Shown here: positions 8,843-18,652 of the stretch, piece after piece | Layout of the letters: each line of letters starts with the position of its first letter | Numbering within the stretch: position 1 is the stretch's first letter | NCBI RefSeq assembly: GCF_000350225.1 | Contig: NW_005179248.1 | Coordinates: 58,897 to 96,905, forward strand | Direction of reading: 5' to 3' | Length of the DNA: 38,009 bases | Origin: Chondrus crispus | Lineage: Eukaryota > Rhodophyta > Florideophyceae > Gigartinales > Gigartinaceae | Notes under the pieces: model-generated | What the model was told of the DNA's origin: nothing | Databases searched by the model: none | Seen by the model: the letters and a program-made list of their open reading frames with translations, nothing else | Program-made: the position numbers and the translations under genes

Positions 8843-9097
8843 TTAATGTATATGACAACAGTAACACGTGTACAGTAGTGCGTTCATCATCGCCTCGATG
8901 GCCTTCTCCTTCAGCTGGGGAGGAAGACAGGGGAAAAGGAGGACGGAGCGGGACGGCAGAGTTGCGGGCGAGTCTCCGACACCAGTCTCGAACGTCGACT
9001 CGTTGTTAATCGAAAACACCCATTTGTACGCTAGCGACACTCTGTTTCCATTAAAGGCAGAGTAGCCGACTTTCCTTACCCCCTTACCCGAATCCAT
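8843..9097 (-). CDS. Unrecognised small ORF (84 aa), divergent from rsmG
   Basis: An ATG at 9097 opens 84 codons to TAA at 8843. The composition is not low-complexity and includes the segment PPQLKEKAIEAMMNALL, which could form an amphipathic helix. I do not recognise the family. Its start lies 52 bp from the rsmG-like start on the other strand, so a shared divergent promoter is possible. Given the many broken genes around it, it may equally be a fragment or a chance frame. Confidence 0.25.
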   Translation of the reverse strand: MDSGKGVRKVGYSAFNGNRVSLAYKWVFSINNESTFETGVGDSPATLPSRSVLLFPCLPPQLKEKAIEAMMNALLYTCYCCHIH

Positions 9098-9149
9098 CGG
9101 TCGCACAGTTTAGCCCACCCCTCAGTCGGCCTCCAACAGCTCCGTCTGC

Positions 9150-10057
9150 ATGACTCCGTGGCTCACCGCCTGCCGCATCGCCATCGCCGTCTCGCCGCCG
9201 ACAGGGCGCGCGAGTCACGTGCTGCGATCCGCATACCGGGGCGCGGCCGCTGCTGCGCGTGGCGCTGCGCGACGCAGCAGAACATCGCCCGCGCGCACGC
9301 AGTGCTGCGACGCGCCGCCCACTCGCCGGGCCTGGACGTGGCGCGGCTCAACAAGCTCGTGCGGCTCGTGCGGCTCACGGATCTGCTGCTGAGCGAGAGC
9401 AAGCGGTACAACCTTGCGGCGATCCGCACGCGCGATGCCGTGGTGCTTAAGCACGTTGCGGACGCGCTGAGCCTGCTACCGGCGCTGGACGCGGAGGCCG
9501 CGGCCGCTGCCGCCGGGCTGCGCGTCGTTGATGTCGGCGCGGGCGCGGGGTTCCCGGAGTCGTCCTGGCCATCGCGAGGCCGCAGTGGGACGTCACGCTG
9601 CTCGAGGCCGCGCGTAAGAAGACGCGCTTCCACGACATCGTGGAGCGCGAGCTGGCCCTGCGCAACGTCACGTCGGTGTGGGGGAGGGCAGAGGAGGGTG
9701 GCAGAGTAAGATGCATCGGGGGCGGTATGACGCGGTCGTGGCACGGTCGTTGGCTGAAACGCGCGTTGCTGCGAACTGTGCGTGCCGCTGGCAAAGGTGG
9801 GGGGCGCGTTATTCGCGCAGAAGAGCGTGGGCGCGGGCTCTGAGGAGATGGCCGCCGCGAAAGAGGCCATCAGAAGGCTGGGCGGGAAGTTGGAAGGTGT
9901 GCGCGAGGCGTGGCCGTGGGAGTGGATGCAGGGGCAGGGGGAACAGGCGGAAGAGGTTGACGGAAGGAACAAGTGTATTGTGGCCGTAAGAAAAGTGGAG
10001 GCAACGCCACGGGCGTTTCCGAGGTTGTCAGGGGAGCCGAATAAGACGCCGTTGTAA
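9150..10057 (+). pseudogene. rsmG: rsmG-like 16S rRNA (guanine-N7) methyltransferase, frameshifted
   Basis: RsmG (GidB) uses S-adenosylmethionine to methylate G527 of small-subunit rRNA in bacteria and, by descent, in organelles. Visible blocks are the RYNLAAIRTRDAVVLKH helix region, the SAM-binding VVDVGAGAGFP, then VVLAIARPQWDVTLLEAARK, ELALRNVTSVWGRAEE, RYDAVVARSLAE, PLAKVGGALFAQK and the family C-terminus TPRAFPRLSGEPNKTPL ending in TAA at 10055-10057. These blocks lie in successive frames. Shifts occur near 9555 (one C short), about 9690-9710 and about 9765-9780, and a further one near 9285 if the ATG at 9150 is the start. The first ~45 residues from that ATG are rich in Ala, Arg and Ser and resemble an organelle transit peptide. 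There are no in-frame stops within the blocks, so decay is recent, or these are sequencing errors. Confidence 0.85.
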
Positions 10058-10743
10058 GACCGCGAATGGGGTTTGCGAGGAGAGAAAGGCGTCGGGAGAA
10101 CGGAGAGAGGAAAGATGTTGGTTGGGAGCTATGGCAGGGAATAGGAGCGCGTGTTAGGTGAAAAGCACATCGAGCATTGCAAGGGGCGCACATGGATGTC
10201 TTGCGAAAAGAAGAGCGCAAGCGCGTTGCGAAAGGCACAGTTCGGTATGGCAATGTGACATACGAAGTAAGAAGTTGCAGAGCGGCCCCGATCGAGAGTT
10301 GTGACGGCATTGAGAATTGGTTTATCTCGAGACGTTGTTTCGCTGCCGTTCCCCTCCTCCTTCGTGCCCCTCCTTCGTGCCAAGCAGCGGCCTGCCAAGT
10401 TTCTGCCATCCGACAACGTCCTTCCCTCTCCCTTTATGGAACGTCGGCGTCGTCACTCGATCCAATGAAGAACAGTCTCTGCAAGGGGCATCGGTTACCA
10501 TGTGAGAGATAAGCACTGGGCAAAAGGGAAAGTGTCCTGACCGGCACAGGTAATACAAGCGGCCCCCAGTAACACACCGAGCACGATAGGCTGTCCGATT
10601 ACAGCCAGCAGCGAGACGGATAAGTAGGAGCGAGAGTAGAGACGACGAAGAAAAGAGGTTTTGTGAGTTTCTTGTTTCAACAGTGGCAGCTGCAACTCTG
10701 CTGGAACACGTGTCACACGTTTCCGCAGAAAACAATCCTCCGG
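10058..10743. other. No recognisable gene
   Basis: Several frames of about 100 codons exist on both strands, but none shows a motif I recognise. A minus-strand frame starting at 10827 has one possible membrane segment (YLSVSLLAVIGQPIVLGVLL). I do not call it. Confidence 0.4.
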
Positions 10744-10784
10744 CAGTGAGGGTACAGGGAGGATTCCTCCCTGTACCCTCACTG
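10744..10784. repeat. Perfect 20-bp inverted repeat with one-base centre
   Basis: CAGTGAGGGTACAGGGAGGA is followed by T and then by its exact reverse complement. It could form a cruciform or an RNA hairpin. It lies just downstream of the bZIP-like frame on the minus strand. A terminator or processing role is possible but untested. Confidence 0.85.
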
Positions 10785-10805
10785 TATCCTCGCTGTTGCT
10801 GTAAT

Positions 10806-11398
10806 TCATAAGGGGTGCAAGTAACATTCCGCCACGCCCTTGTTCCCGCTACGTACTCTCTCTCTCACATCTCCGCCCCCCGTCCGCCTCCCGCGCCGCC
10901 TCGCCACCCCCACCAGCACCTGCACCTGCACCCTCTCCGCGAGCGCCCTCGTCCGCCGCACCAGCCGCTCGTTCTCGCGCTCCACCCCTCGCATCCACGT
11001 TGTCTTCCGCGCCTCCCGCAACTTTCTCCTCTCGCGGTTCTGCCTCGCGCTCGGCCGGTTCCGCGCCGCGCTCGCCCTCCGCACCGCCACGCGCGCCGCT
11101 TTTCCCGCCGTCGCCGCCTTATTCACGCACGCCACTGCCCCTTCGCCTTTGCCCGCCTGACCCGCCGCCGCCGGCCCAGCCCGTGTCCCACCATCAGAGC
11201 CCTCCCCGCCGCCCTCGCCCGGCGCAGCGTCCCACTCGACAATTGAAAGGACATCGCTGTCTCTCAGCAGTCTTGTGCGCTTTTGCCTTTTGTGCTCACG
11301 ACCTGCTCGTAAAAGGGGGCAAAGAGCCGAGGGGATTGTGCACGTCGATCAACGCACAGTTGAGAGTGCGAAGATGGTGCGGGCGTCCGCGGCTCTTA
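10806..11398 (-). CDS. bZIP-like transcription factor frame, start not found
   Basis: The minus-strand frame is open from about 11398 to the stop at 10806 (about 197 codons). It contains a basic region NRPSARQNRERRK that fits the bZIP pattern N-x2-S-A-x2-x-R. Exactly 24 residues after that Arg comes ERENERL, the position where ENERL sits in plant-type bZIP zippers. The next heptad positions are Leu, then less regular residues, so the zipper is short. Upstream are acidic and Gly-rich stretches (DVLSIVEWDAAPGEGGGEG). No ATG occurs in this frame. A branch-point-like CTAAC and an AG just above 11398 suggest that an upstream exon may exist. bZIP proteins dimerise and bind ACGT-type DNA sites. High GC makes open frames easy here, so the call rests on the motif spacing. 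Confidence 0.45.
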
Positions 11399-11735
11399 AG
11401 GGTGAGTTAGAAGGCGGTAGCATCCACGCCTCGGCCGCCCTGGCCCTGTCCGCCTGCTTCCCGCCCCATCCTGGCCTTCGTCGACCGCGCCCGCCGCACC
11501 GGCACCGCCGCTGTCATCCCCTGCACCCAGGGCATCTTGCGCAGCGTCACTGCCGCCCTCGCTTGCGTTATGATCACGGACGGCCTCCCGCTGGACGACG
11601 CCATGTGCGTCATGCACCTGTGACACCCCATCGCCGCCCCCAACGACGATTCTACGCCCTGCTGCGCCGCCTCGAGCGCGGCCTCCGCCACAGACCCCCG
11701 GCTGACGCCCTCGTCCTCGTCCGCCGGCACGCCCC
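11373..11735 (+). pseudogene. Decayed dual-specificity protein phosphatase
   Basis: A frame through 11465-11620 reads ILAFVDRARRTG then VIPCTQGILRSVTAALACVM then GLPLDDAM. This matches the active-site region of dual-specificity phosphatases (HCX5R followed by helix): C and R are present as CTQGILR (Cys codon at 11522), but the usual preceding His is Pro. An in-frame TGA lies at 11621-11623. It is followed by HPIAAPND and, after a frameshift near 11650, FYALLRRLERGLRHR, which fits the family's C-terminal PN-x-x-F helix. A possible start is ATG 11373 (MVRASAALK), with a frame change near 11463. It overlaps the 5' end of the minus-strand bZIP-like frame. Stop, frameshifts and the missing His together indicate a dead gene. 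Confidence 0.5.
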
Positions 11736-12230
11736 CGCACACCATAAGTTCTCTGCTCACTACCCTCGCTTCGCCGCCTTTCATCGGCTGCTGCTGCTGC
11801 TCGAAGTGTATGGCACAAACATGGGCACCAGAGACTCTTGGCCATCATCGGCCGATTCCCCACCCCCCTCCTTTACCCCCTACCCTTCTATTCAACTAAC
11901 TCACATCCTCCCATCCCCCATCCCCCATATCCCTAATCCCTTGTCTCACATCCCCACGGCACTCCCGCCGGCCCGCCCGTCCGCGCCGCGCTTCAGACGG
12001 TGGAGGGGGGTGGACGGTTGGGAAAACACAGTGGTCAGGCCTTCATGTTTAGGCCCTACAGTTTTTGAAAGGTGGCAGAGTTTACAACAGTTTCCGGCAG
12101 AGCAGTCGCCCTCGTACAGTTTATCCCGCTTTGCTTGCGACTTCGTCTGCCGTTTACACTGTCTTCCGCTTGCGCTTTGCCCTGCCACCCCTAAATCCCC
12201 TTCACACAAACTCGTAATACTCCCGGGTTA
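11736..12230. other. C-rich low-complexity spacer
   Basis: Runs of CCCCTCC / CATCCCC around 11860-11960. A long plus-strand frame crosses it but its translation is Pro/Ser/His low complexity. Ends at the TTA duplication of the next element. Confidence 0.5.
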
Positions 12231-12928
12231 GAGCATCCCCACCGGCATGAGCAAAGAGTTAAAAGGTAAAATTTTAGCTTTTACACCTGGTGAATCCGCT
12301 CCACCGGGGAGTCAAAAGCTAAAATTATTTAGCCCGGGGGTATTTCCAGGGTGCAAATCGGTCGGTTTCACACCTCGAAAATAGCCCAGAGCCAAAAAGT
12401 CCATGACACAAGTGCGAAGCAGTTATTGGTTTTCTGGTGGCGGGAATCTGCTCGTTTAGTACTTCCCGTTCTCCTACATGTTTCGCTCGCGTCGCTCGCG
12501 TATTGCCGCGCCTCCCCCTCCAACCTGCGCCTCTCCTTCTGCATCGATCGCAAGGTACATGCGATCTTGCCCAACCACCACCCTGTTTATGCGCTCCCTT
12601 TCGCACACCGCTCTCCCAGGTGCAGAACATGCTCCCACCAACCCACCCAATCATTGCCTATTCCATCTCGAGCCTCGTTCCCATCACAATAATGGCCGGT
12701 GCAGACCAGCCGAAATCCAGAGGATTTAACTGTTCCTCCAATGAAGACTGCTCCATTTGAGTGCGTTTCTGCATTTAGCTCTGGCAACACCGGTGGAGTG
12801 TGTTGATGTCGGAGCTAAAATGCCAAATGTGAACAAATGCACCTGGGCATGCGCACCAGTATTTGAATGACAAGTGTTGAAAATATTTAGCTCTTTGCTC
12901 ATTTATTCTCCGACCGGTGGGGATGCTC
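12231..12928. mobile_element. PIF/Harbinger-type miniature element, TTA duplication
   Basis: The left end GAGCATCCCCACCGG (12231-12245) is the exact reverse complement of 12914-12928. TTA flanks both sides (12228-12230 and 12929-12931). A second inverted block, GAGCAAAGAG followed by TTTAGCT-like sequence, sits just inside both ends, and further subterminal inverted motifs (CCGGTGGAG, AGCTAAAA) recur near 12290-12330 and 12780-12830. GAGCATC-type ends with TWA duplications are typical of PIF/Harbinger (Tourist-like) elements. The 698 bp encode nothing recognisable, so it would depend on a transposase supplied in trans. Confidence 0.8.
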
Positions 12929-12931
12929 TTA

Positions 12932-13363
12932 CAGTATTGGAGTGGTAGCGTAAATTAAATTAACTCAAATTAAAAATCTATGAACCAAAACGTTGCAGAA
13001 TTCTGCAATGTATCATACTTCTTTCTTTACAGTACCTTTCCAGAATAGTTGCGGAATTCCGCCAGGCGTAAATTACCCCAGGGGTAATATCGTACACCAC
13101 ATGTTGGGTAGGGACCGGGGAGTTGTGTGCTGTCCCCCCCCGGCCGCCTGCGAGGCAGCCTCCAGCACCTTTTTATTTCTCACAGCGCGCGCTTCCAGAA
13201 ACGCCCACCATCAATCTAAAAAATCATAAAATCTAGCACATCTAAAATTTTGTAATCTTTTGCTAATTTCTCCACTCACACGCCTCCAGTCCTAAACCGG
13301 TGTTCAGCGCTGGGGGCTGCTTTTGCTCATCAGGGCGGTGCCGTTCGTAAGTCTGCTGGAGCA
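12932..13363. other. Upstream region of the Sel1-repeat gene
   Basis: No ORF recognised. It holds short perfect palindromes (TTGCAGAATTCTGCAA near 12995, GCGGAATTCCGC near 13051 and ATTACCCC/GGGGTAAT at 13072-13088). Promoter elements could lie here, but I see no clear TATA box. Confidence 0.4.
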
Positions 13364-15460
13364 ATGACCAAGTTGCGAGCAGAAGCGCCGCAGAGCGCAG
13401 AAGACAACTCCATGAGAGCCGTCGGGCTGAACCGACCCGCGGGTCGTGAGCAAGATAGTGGCGGTGACGCCATGTTCAAGCTAGCCAACGAAATGAGGGA
13501 CGGAGGCGACCAAGTTGAGAAGGATGCAACGGAAGCTGTGAAGCTGTACGAGCGCGATTGAGGAGCACGATCATGTCGGGGCGATGGTGGGCCTCGGCAA
13601 CCTATTAGCAGAAGGCGCAGAAGGCGTCGGGATCAACGCAGAGCGCGCCATGGGGTTGTATGAACGCGCGATTGAGGAGCACCATGATTCCGACGCCATG
13701 GTCAAACTGGGCAACCTGCTCGTAGATGGAGCGGAGGGAATCCAGACGGACGCAGTACGCGCTGGCGAGTTATATGAAAAGGCGATCGACAAAAATGAAA
13801 GCGTCCGCGCGATGGTCGCTCTCGGAGTCCTGCTGAATGACGGCGCGGAGGGAGTCGAGAAGAACGTCCTTCGGGCTGTCGAGCTGTACAAGCGCGCGAT
13901 TGAGAAATGTCAAGATTGCCGCGCTAGGTGCAACTTAGCATTTGTATTAAGTGAGGGAGGGGGCGGGGTTGCACAGAATTCAGCGGGGGCTGTGCAGCTG
14001 TATGAGGACTTAGTCGAAGAGCACGATAATGTCGATGCGATGGTCAACCTGGGTATCCTGCTGGAGAACGGGGCGGAGGGAGTGGAGAGAAATGTGGGTC
14101 GTGCTGTAGAGCTCTACGAGCGTGCGATCGAGAAAGGCAATGACCGCGACGCTATGCACAATCTTGCACTCCTGATGCATGAAGGAGGGGACGGAGTGGC
14201 ACGGAATTCAGCGAGGGCTGTGGAGCTGTACGAGGACTTAATCAACGAGCACGGCCATGTCAATTCGATGAACAACCTCGGAGTCCTGCTGAAGAACGGG
14301 GCGGAGGGAGTGGAGAAGAACGTGCTTCGGGCTGTCGAGCTGTACAAGCGCGCGATTGAGAAATGTCAAGATCCCTACGCAAAGTTCCAACTAGCAGTTG
14401 TATTGAGTGAGGGAGGGGACGGAGTTGCACGGAATTCAGCGAGGGCTGTGGAGCTGTACGAGGACTTAATCAACGAGCACGATGATGTCGATGCGATGGT
14501 CAACCTCGGAGTCCTGCTGAAGAACGGGGCGGAGGGAGTGGAGAGAAATGTGGGTCGTGCTGTGGAGCTCTACGAGCGTGCGATCGGGAAAGGCGATGAT
14601 GGCACCGCTATGCGCAATCTCGCACTCCTGATGAAGGATGGAGGGGATGAGGTTGTGCAGGATGTGGCTCGGGCTGCGAAGCTGTTTGAGCGGGCGATTG
14701 AGGAGCACGATCATATCGGGGCGATGGTCGACCTGGGTATCCTGCTGGAGAACGGGGCGGAGGGAGTGGAGAGAAATGTGGATCGTGCTGTGGAGCTCTA
14801 CAAGCGTGCGATCGAGAGAGGCGATGACGGTAAAGCTATGCAAAACCTGGCAGTGCTCATGATGAATGGAGGGGACGAGGTTGTGCAGGATGTAACTCGG
14901 GCTGCAAAGTTGTTTCAGCGAGCGATTGAAGTGCACGATGATGTCGGGTCGATGGTGGGTTTAGGCTGGCTATTATCCAATGGCCCGGGAGGGGTGGATA
15001 CGGACATGGTTCGGGCTATAGAATTGTACGAGCTGGCCATCGAAAAAGGGCAGAATGTCGGAGCTATGCGCTACCTGGGGAGCCTATTGCGGGACGGAGG
15101 GGACGGGGTGCGGCGGGACGCGGCGCGGGCTGTGAAGTTATTTGAGCGGGCGGTTGAAGAGCACGGTGATGTCGAGGCGATGGTGGCGCTCGGCGACATG
15201 CTAGTGCGAGGCACGGACAGGGTGCGGAGCAACGCGGGTCGCGCGGCGCGGTTGTACGAGCGCGCGATCGAGACGCAGCAAGATCGGGACGCTATGTTGA
15301 GCATGGCAGTCCTGCTGAGGGACGGGGGGAACGGGTTGCGAGGGATGCCACGCGGGCCTCGAGGCTGTTCGAGGACGCCATGGAGGGGCGCAATGAAGAC
15401 GAAGTGGTGGAGCTTCTCGGGAAACTGGTGCGGGAGGGAGTCAAGCTGAGTCGGGCGTAA
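13364..15460 (+). pseudogene. Sel1-like repeat protein, two frameshifts
   Basis: ATG 13364 opens a protein built almost wholly of 38-residue Sel1-like (TPR-related) units, such as MVNLGILLENGAEGVERN followed by RAVELYERAIEKGND. About 18 units run end to end. Sel1 units form paired helices that scaffold protein complexes. Two unit types alternate: one with NGAEGVERN/ELYERAIE and one with GGDGVARN/ELYEDLINEH. This gives a 76-residue higher-order period. Units 3-5 and 7-9 are nearly identical in DNA, showing recent internal duplication. A 2-bp loss near 13557 ends the first frame (TGA 13559-13561), and the next frame starts in phase with the following unit. A 1-bp loss near 15337 shifts the last unit, whose correct frame ends at TAA 15458-15460 (GKLVREGVKLSRA). 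No signal peptide or membrane segment is visible. Confidence 0.88.
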
Positions 15461-16038
15461 CTGGGGGACACGGGACACGAACCACTGGGACTCTTGCGCC
15501 ATGGCTGCTTCGAAAGTGTTGTATGAAGTCACGCAGCAACACTGGCGCGTTAGTCGACGCACACGACCCACGCTGCTTCCCCTCTTATGTACACCAGCCC
15601 GGTTCATTCCCCTTTCTCATAAACAGGTCTTGTGTCTTGTCGTCAAAGCTCCATTTCGTTCCTCAACAACCGGTCACCCCCTCAAAAAACTCGTTACAAA
15701 TCCCTTGGCTAAACTTGATGTCCACCAGCCCGTCCCGTCATGGTCTACCGCACACACGTTGTGCCCTCGCGTGGTCTCAGACTTGGGGCGCACTTCCGAC
15801 AGCTCGACATTGCGAAACATCTCGCTCCCAACCTTGCGGAGGATAAAATCCAGTACACAAAACGTCGCCTCCACGACGTCACACAAGTTCACAAGGGACG
15901 AATTCGTCGTTTTTCACGACCTCCGCAGAAAAGCCCATGCTGTGCGTACCGCTCGGCAACCCATAATGTTCCGATAAAATGTAAAAAGCGCCCCCCTTGT
16001 TCATCAGCATTATTTGTCGATGCGTATTTGCGAGAGGG
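15461..16038. other. No clearly recognisable gene
   Basis: A 158-codon plus-strand frame from ATG 15501 and a minus-strand frame at 15674-15892 overlap here. Neither shows a known motif, and both look incidental. Confidence 0.4.
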
Positions 16039-16050
16039 TAAGGAGCTGTA

Positions 16051-16251
16051 ATGCCCTACCTCGTCCAACTGATACTAACGTTACTGGACATGGCGAAACA
16101 GCGAGATAGATACAGTCTGCCCATGTGCATGGTGCATGGTGACTTTGCAAGACGAAACATAGGATTCAAAGAATATAACGGTAAAAAGCAAAAACATGTT
16201 ACTCCTCGACTGGTAGTTTGGGGCCATCTCACACCCATTTTTCGGCATTGA
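16051..16251 (+). pseudogene. Possible APH-like small-molecule kinase fragment
   Basis: The frame contains CMVHGDFARRNIGF, matching the catalytic-loop pattern HGD-x4-N of aminoglycoside phosphotransferase/choline-kinase-like enzymes. About 20 residues later is PRLVVWGHL, where the family has its metal-binding D-x-G segment. Asp is absent here. The reading ends after 66 codons, much shorter than a kinase. A GTAAGG at 16039, TACTAAC at 16074-16080 and downstream AG dinucleotides near 16103 suggest a short intron joining an upstream exon. The evidence is one motif, so this is tentative. A decayed fragment is more likely than a working gene. Confidence 0.3.
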
Positions 16252-16719
16252 AGAAGGAAACATTGAGTGAGGGGAGTCGGTCAACTTATATTTCAGCTCG
16301 TGGGATGAGTATGGAATACATATTCCTAAAAGAGGCACGAGAAGCGTACAAGTTGTCGAAAGAATGGGACATTTGTTGAAGTTGCGGGGAGCGATGGAGT
16401 GCGTTCGAAAAGCAGCAGTACAGAATATGTTTGGACATTCAGTGAATGCTGTATACTGTGGTAACTGTGTCATGGCGATTAAAGTCAAGTTGAAGAGCGT
16501 CAACCATGGAAGGTGCAAGACTGAGCGTGGAATATCCCCTCAGATGAAAAATTCGTATTGAAATGGACGTGCTTAGAAGCGAGAACTGTCAGCCGTAACC
16601 ATATTGAAGCATCGTGGTCGTCCATCTGAGCACGGTGACTAGGGGAAGAGAGATTGAATGAATGCATTTCTTGGCGACAAGACACGTGACATGTTTAGAA
16701 GAAAGGGTAAAGAACGGGG

Positions 16720-16749
16720 CTCATATGAGGACAACGATCCAATAGGCAC
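16720..16749 (-). repeat. Solitary palindromic transposon-like end, copy 1
   Basis: On the minus strand this reads GTGCCTATTGGATCGTT, then GTCCTCATATGAGC. It aligns with 18619-18652, differing mainly by C/T changes, and shares the CCTCATATGAGG core with the element at 25091-25574. No mate end was found. Confidence 0.5.
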
Positions 16750-18618
16750 AAGAGTAAGTAGGTCGACTGGCCCTCGTATTTGTACATGGCGAGCCCCACT
16801 TTTCATCGTCGCCTTCCATTTTTGAGCAGGCCATGCTGCTTTCGAGCAGTATGCCTGATTCACTCGCTATCTTAGGGCTCACAGGCCCGACTTCGTAAGC
16901 CACCAGTGTCACGGCATGTCGCACTGAGCGAAAAAGGCCCTATGATGAAAAGAAAACGCTGGCAAACCAATTGCTCGCTGCGAACACCACTCTGCATGCA
17001 GGTATCATTGTGCTAAAAGGCCAGCAAATTCACGGAAAGTCGTCGCAGGACACTCGATCGCTCCAGTGAATTCGGAACGCTTTCCAGCTTCATATCAGCA
17101 TCGCCCGGTGCGCACGTAGGAGCTGCAGCACTGCAGGATGCCTACGCCCGGAAGATTATGGTTAGCAGGGTATTAACCAAGGTGTCCGTAGGGCTTGGTG
17201 CCCATGCACGTCGGTTGGGTTTGTCAGGTCTTTTTGCTGCTCAATGAGCACTGTGAAGCTAGCGAGCCTCTCGATTTCACGTTGGAGCGACCCCATGTGC
17301 TGCAACGAAGTTCGGTTTTTTTGATTGTCTTTCAGCTCTGTGATGTCAGTCTGCACAGTCGTGGTCGCAACGAGGAATTTGTTTTCTTTTCGTGGAAGGA
17401 GAAGTGTCGTGCCTAGGAAGCGTACTTTCGCGCATGATGAGGAGCCGAAAATCAATTTGCGGAGAAATGCCAGTGTGTGGGTACTCGTCTCTGGGTTCCA
17501 CAGTGCATGTAACTCTAGATGTTCTGAAGTCCAATGTGGAGAGCGTTAGCGAGAACGGCGTTTGTGTTCGCTTCGAAAGGAACATTGGAGTCTATGCGTT
17601 AGGAAGATACGGAACCAGAGGCCTATGTTTTTGGTAGGAGATTGCCAAGCGGTCGACGGAGGGTCAACGGAGAGTTACGCAAAGTAAAAGGATAGGTTTG
17701 CATTGACAGAAGAATGTGCATTGCGAAAAGGACACTGCTGGGTTACGCATGGTAACGCCCTGCGCTCGTAAGGATAGGTAGGGATCGAGATATCTACGGC
17801 ACGATGCCTCGGGGCATAGCAGGGTTGATCCCTGTAGTGCGAGCCTGCCGCAGAGGTGAGTGGACAGCCACCACTAACACTGCGATACTGGGTGCGTAGC
17901 CTTTGTACGGGCTAACGTCAATGCGCACCCGTACCCCCTCTGAGTACTGTAAGTACGTCATGGACCTACCACCGAGCGAAAAGCCCCGCTGCAGCACAGC
18001 AGTGGTCCTGGTCTGCCTGATCAGGAGGCGTGTAGGGCGCAGCGCAACTGTCATCGCCTGACAGGGACGGCACCGGGCGGAGAGTGCGGATTGCTGCACC
18101 CGTTTGGGTTTCAAAAATAAAGGCAGAGCACGCTGCGTTGGGATCCGGGGACCCCGGGGAGACGCACACATTGACTTCTCTTGCTGTTGCCTTTATACAT
18201 CGTTCCCCTACGCCGAGCGCCGCGAGCGACCGGGTTCGACTAAGGAAAGATTGCCTCTGGGTCCTGTGATTTGTCACAGCATGCATGATCTCACGCGGTA
18301 CAGGAGACGCACAAGGAGGAGGGGGCAATGATGTGGTGAAAGAAGTTGACGGAAGTTTGCGGCCCAGAAGAAGGTTAGCTTGCATTGACTGAGAACCGGG
18401 ACAGAGAGCAGAAATGCAAGGAAAGACAAAACCGTGCGGTTTTTCGGTCGAACGACAAGAGCACGCAAGTGCGGAACGTACAGATAGTGACCGAAGTTTA
18501 GGTCGAGAACGAAAATGATTAGCAAGACATCACGAAATTTCGGATTCTTGCTTATACGGATGCTGCGGATAGAAAGCCCTGAACACAATGTGTTGGCTTT
18601 CACTAGGTGTAGTCTGTA

Positions 18619-18652
18619 GTGTCTATCGGACCGTTAGTCCTCATATGAGGAC
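18619..18652 (+). repeat. Solitary palindromic transposon-like end, copy 2
   Basis: TA (18617-18618) is followed by GTGTCTATCGGACCGTTA and the palindrome GTCCTCATATGAGGAC. It resembles the terminal repeat of the TA-flanked element at 25091. No matching right end lies within the following 2 kb by eye. Confidence 0.5.

Noticed and set aside
9163..9972. 269-codon minus-strand ORF
   Set aside because: Antisense shadow of the rsmG-like gene. The conserved methyltransferase blocks are all on the plus strand.
11275..12231. 318-codon plus-strand ORF
   Set aside because: It is an out-of-phase reading of the phosphatase remnant followed by Pro/Ser-rich low complexity. The protein-like blocks lie in other frames.
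15501..15977. 158-codon plus-strand ORF starting with ATG
   Set aside because: Composition and lack of any motif suggest a chance frame. A competing frame exists on the other strand.
17162..17455. 97-codon minus-strand frame with a possible coiled coil
   Set aside because: No ATG in a useful position and no family resemblance. The adjacent frame is equally open.
18225..18260. GGGTTCGACT resembling a tRNA T-loop
   Set aside because: The flanking bases do not form a T-stem, and no acceptor, D or anticodon arms could be placed around it. No other tRNA or rRNA was found.
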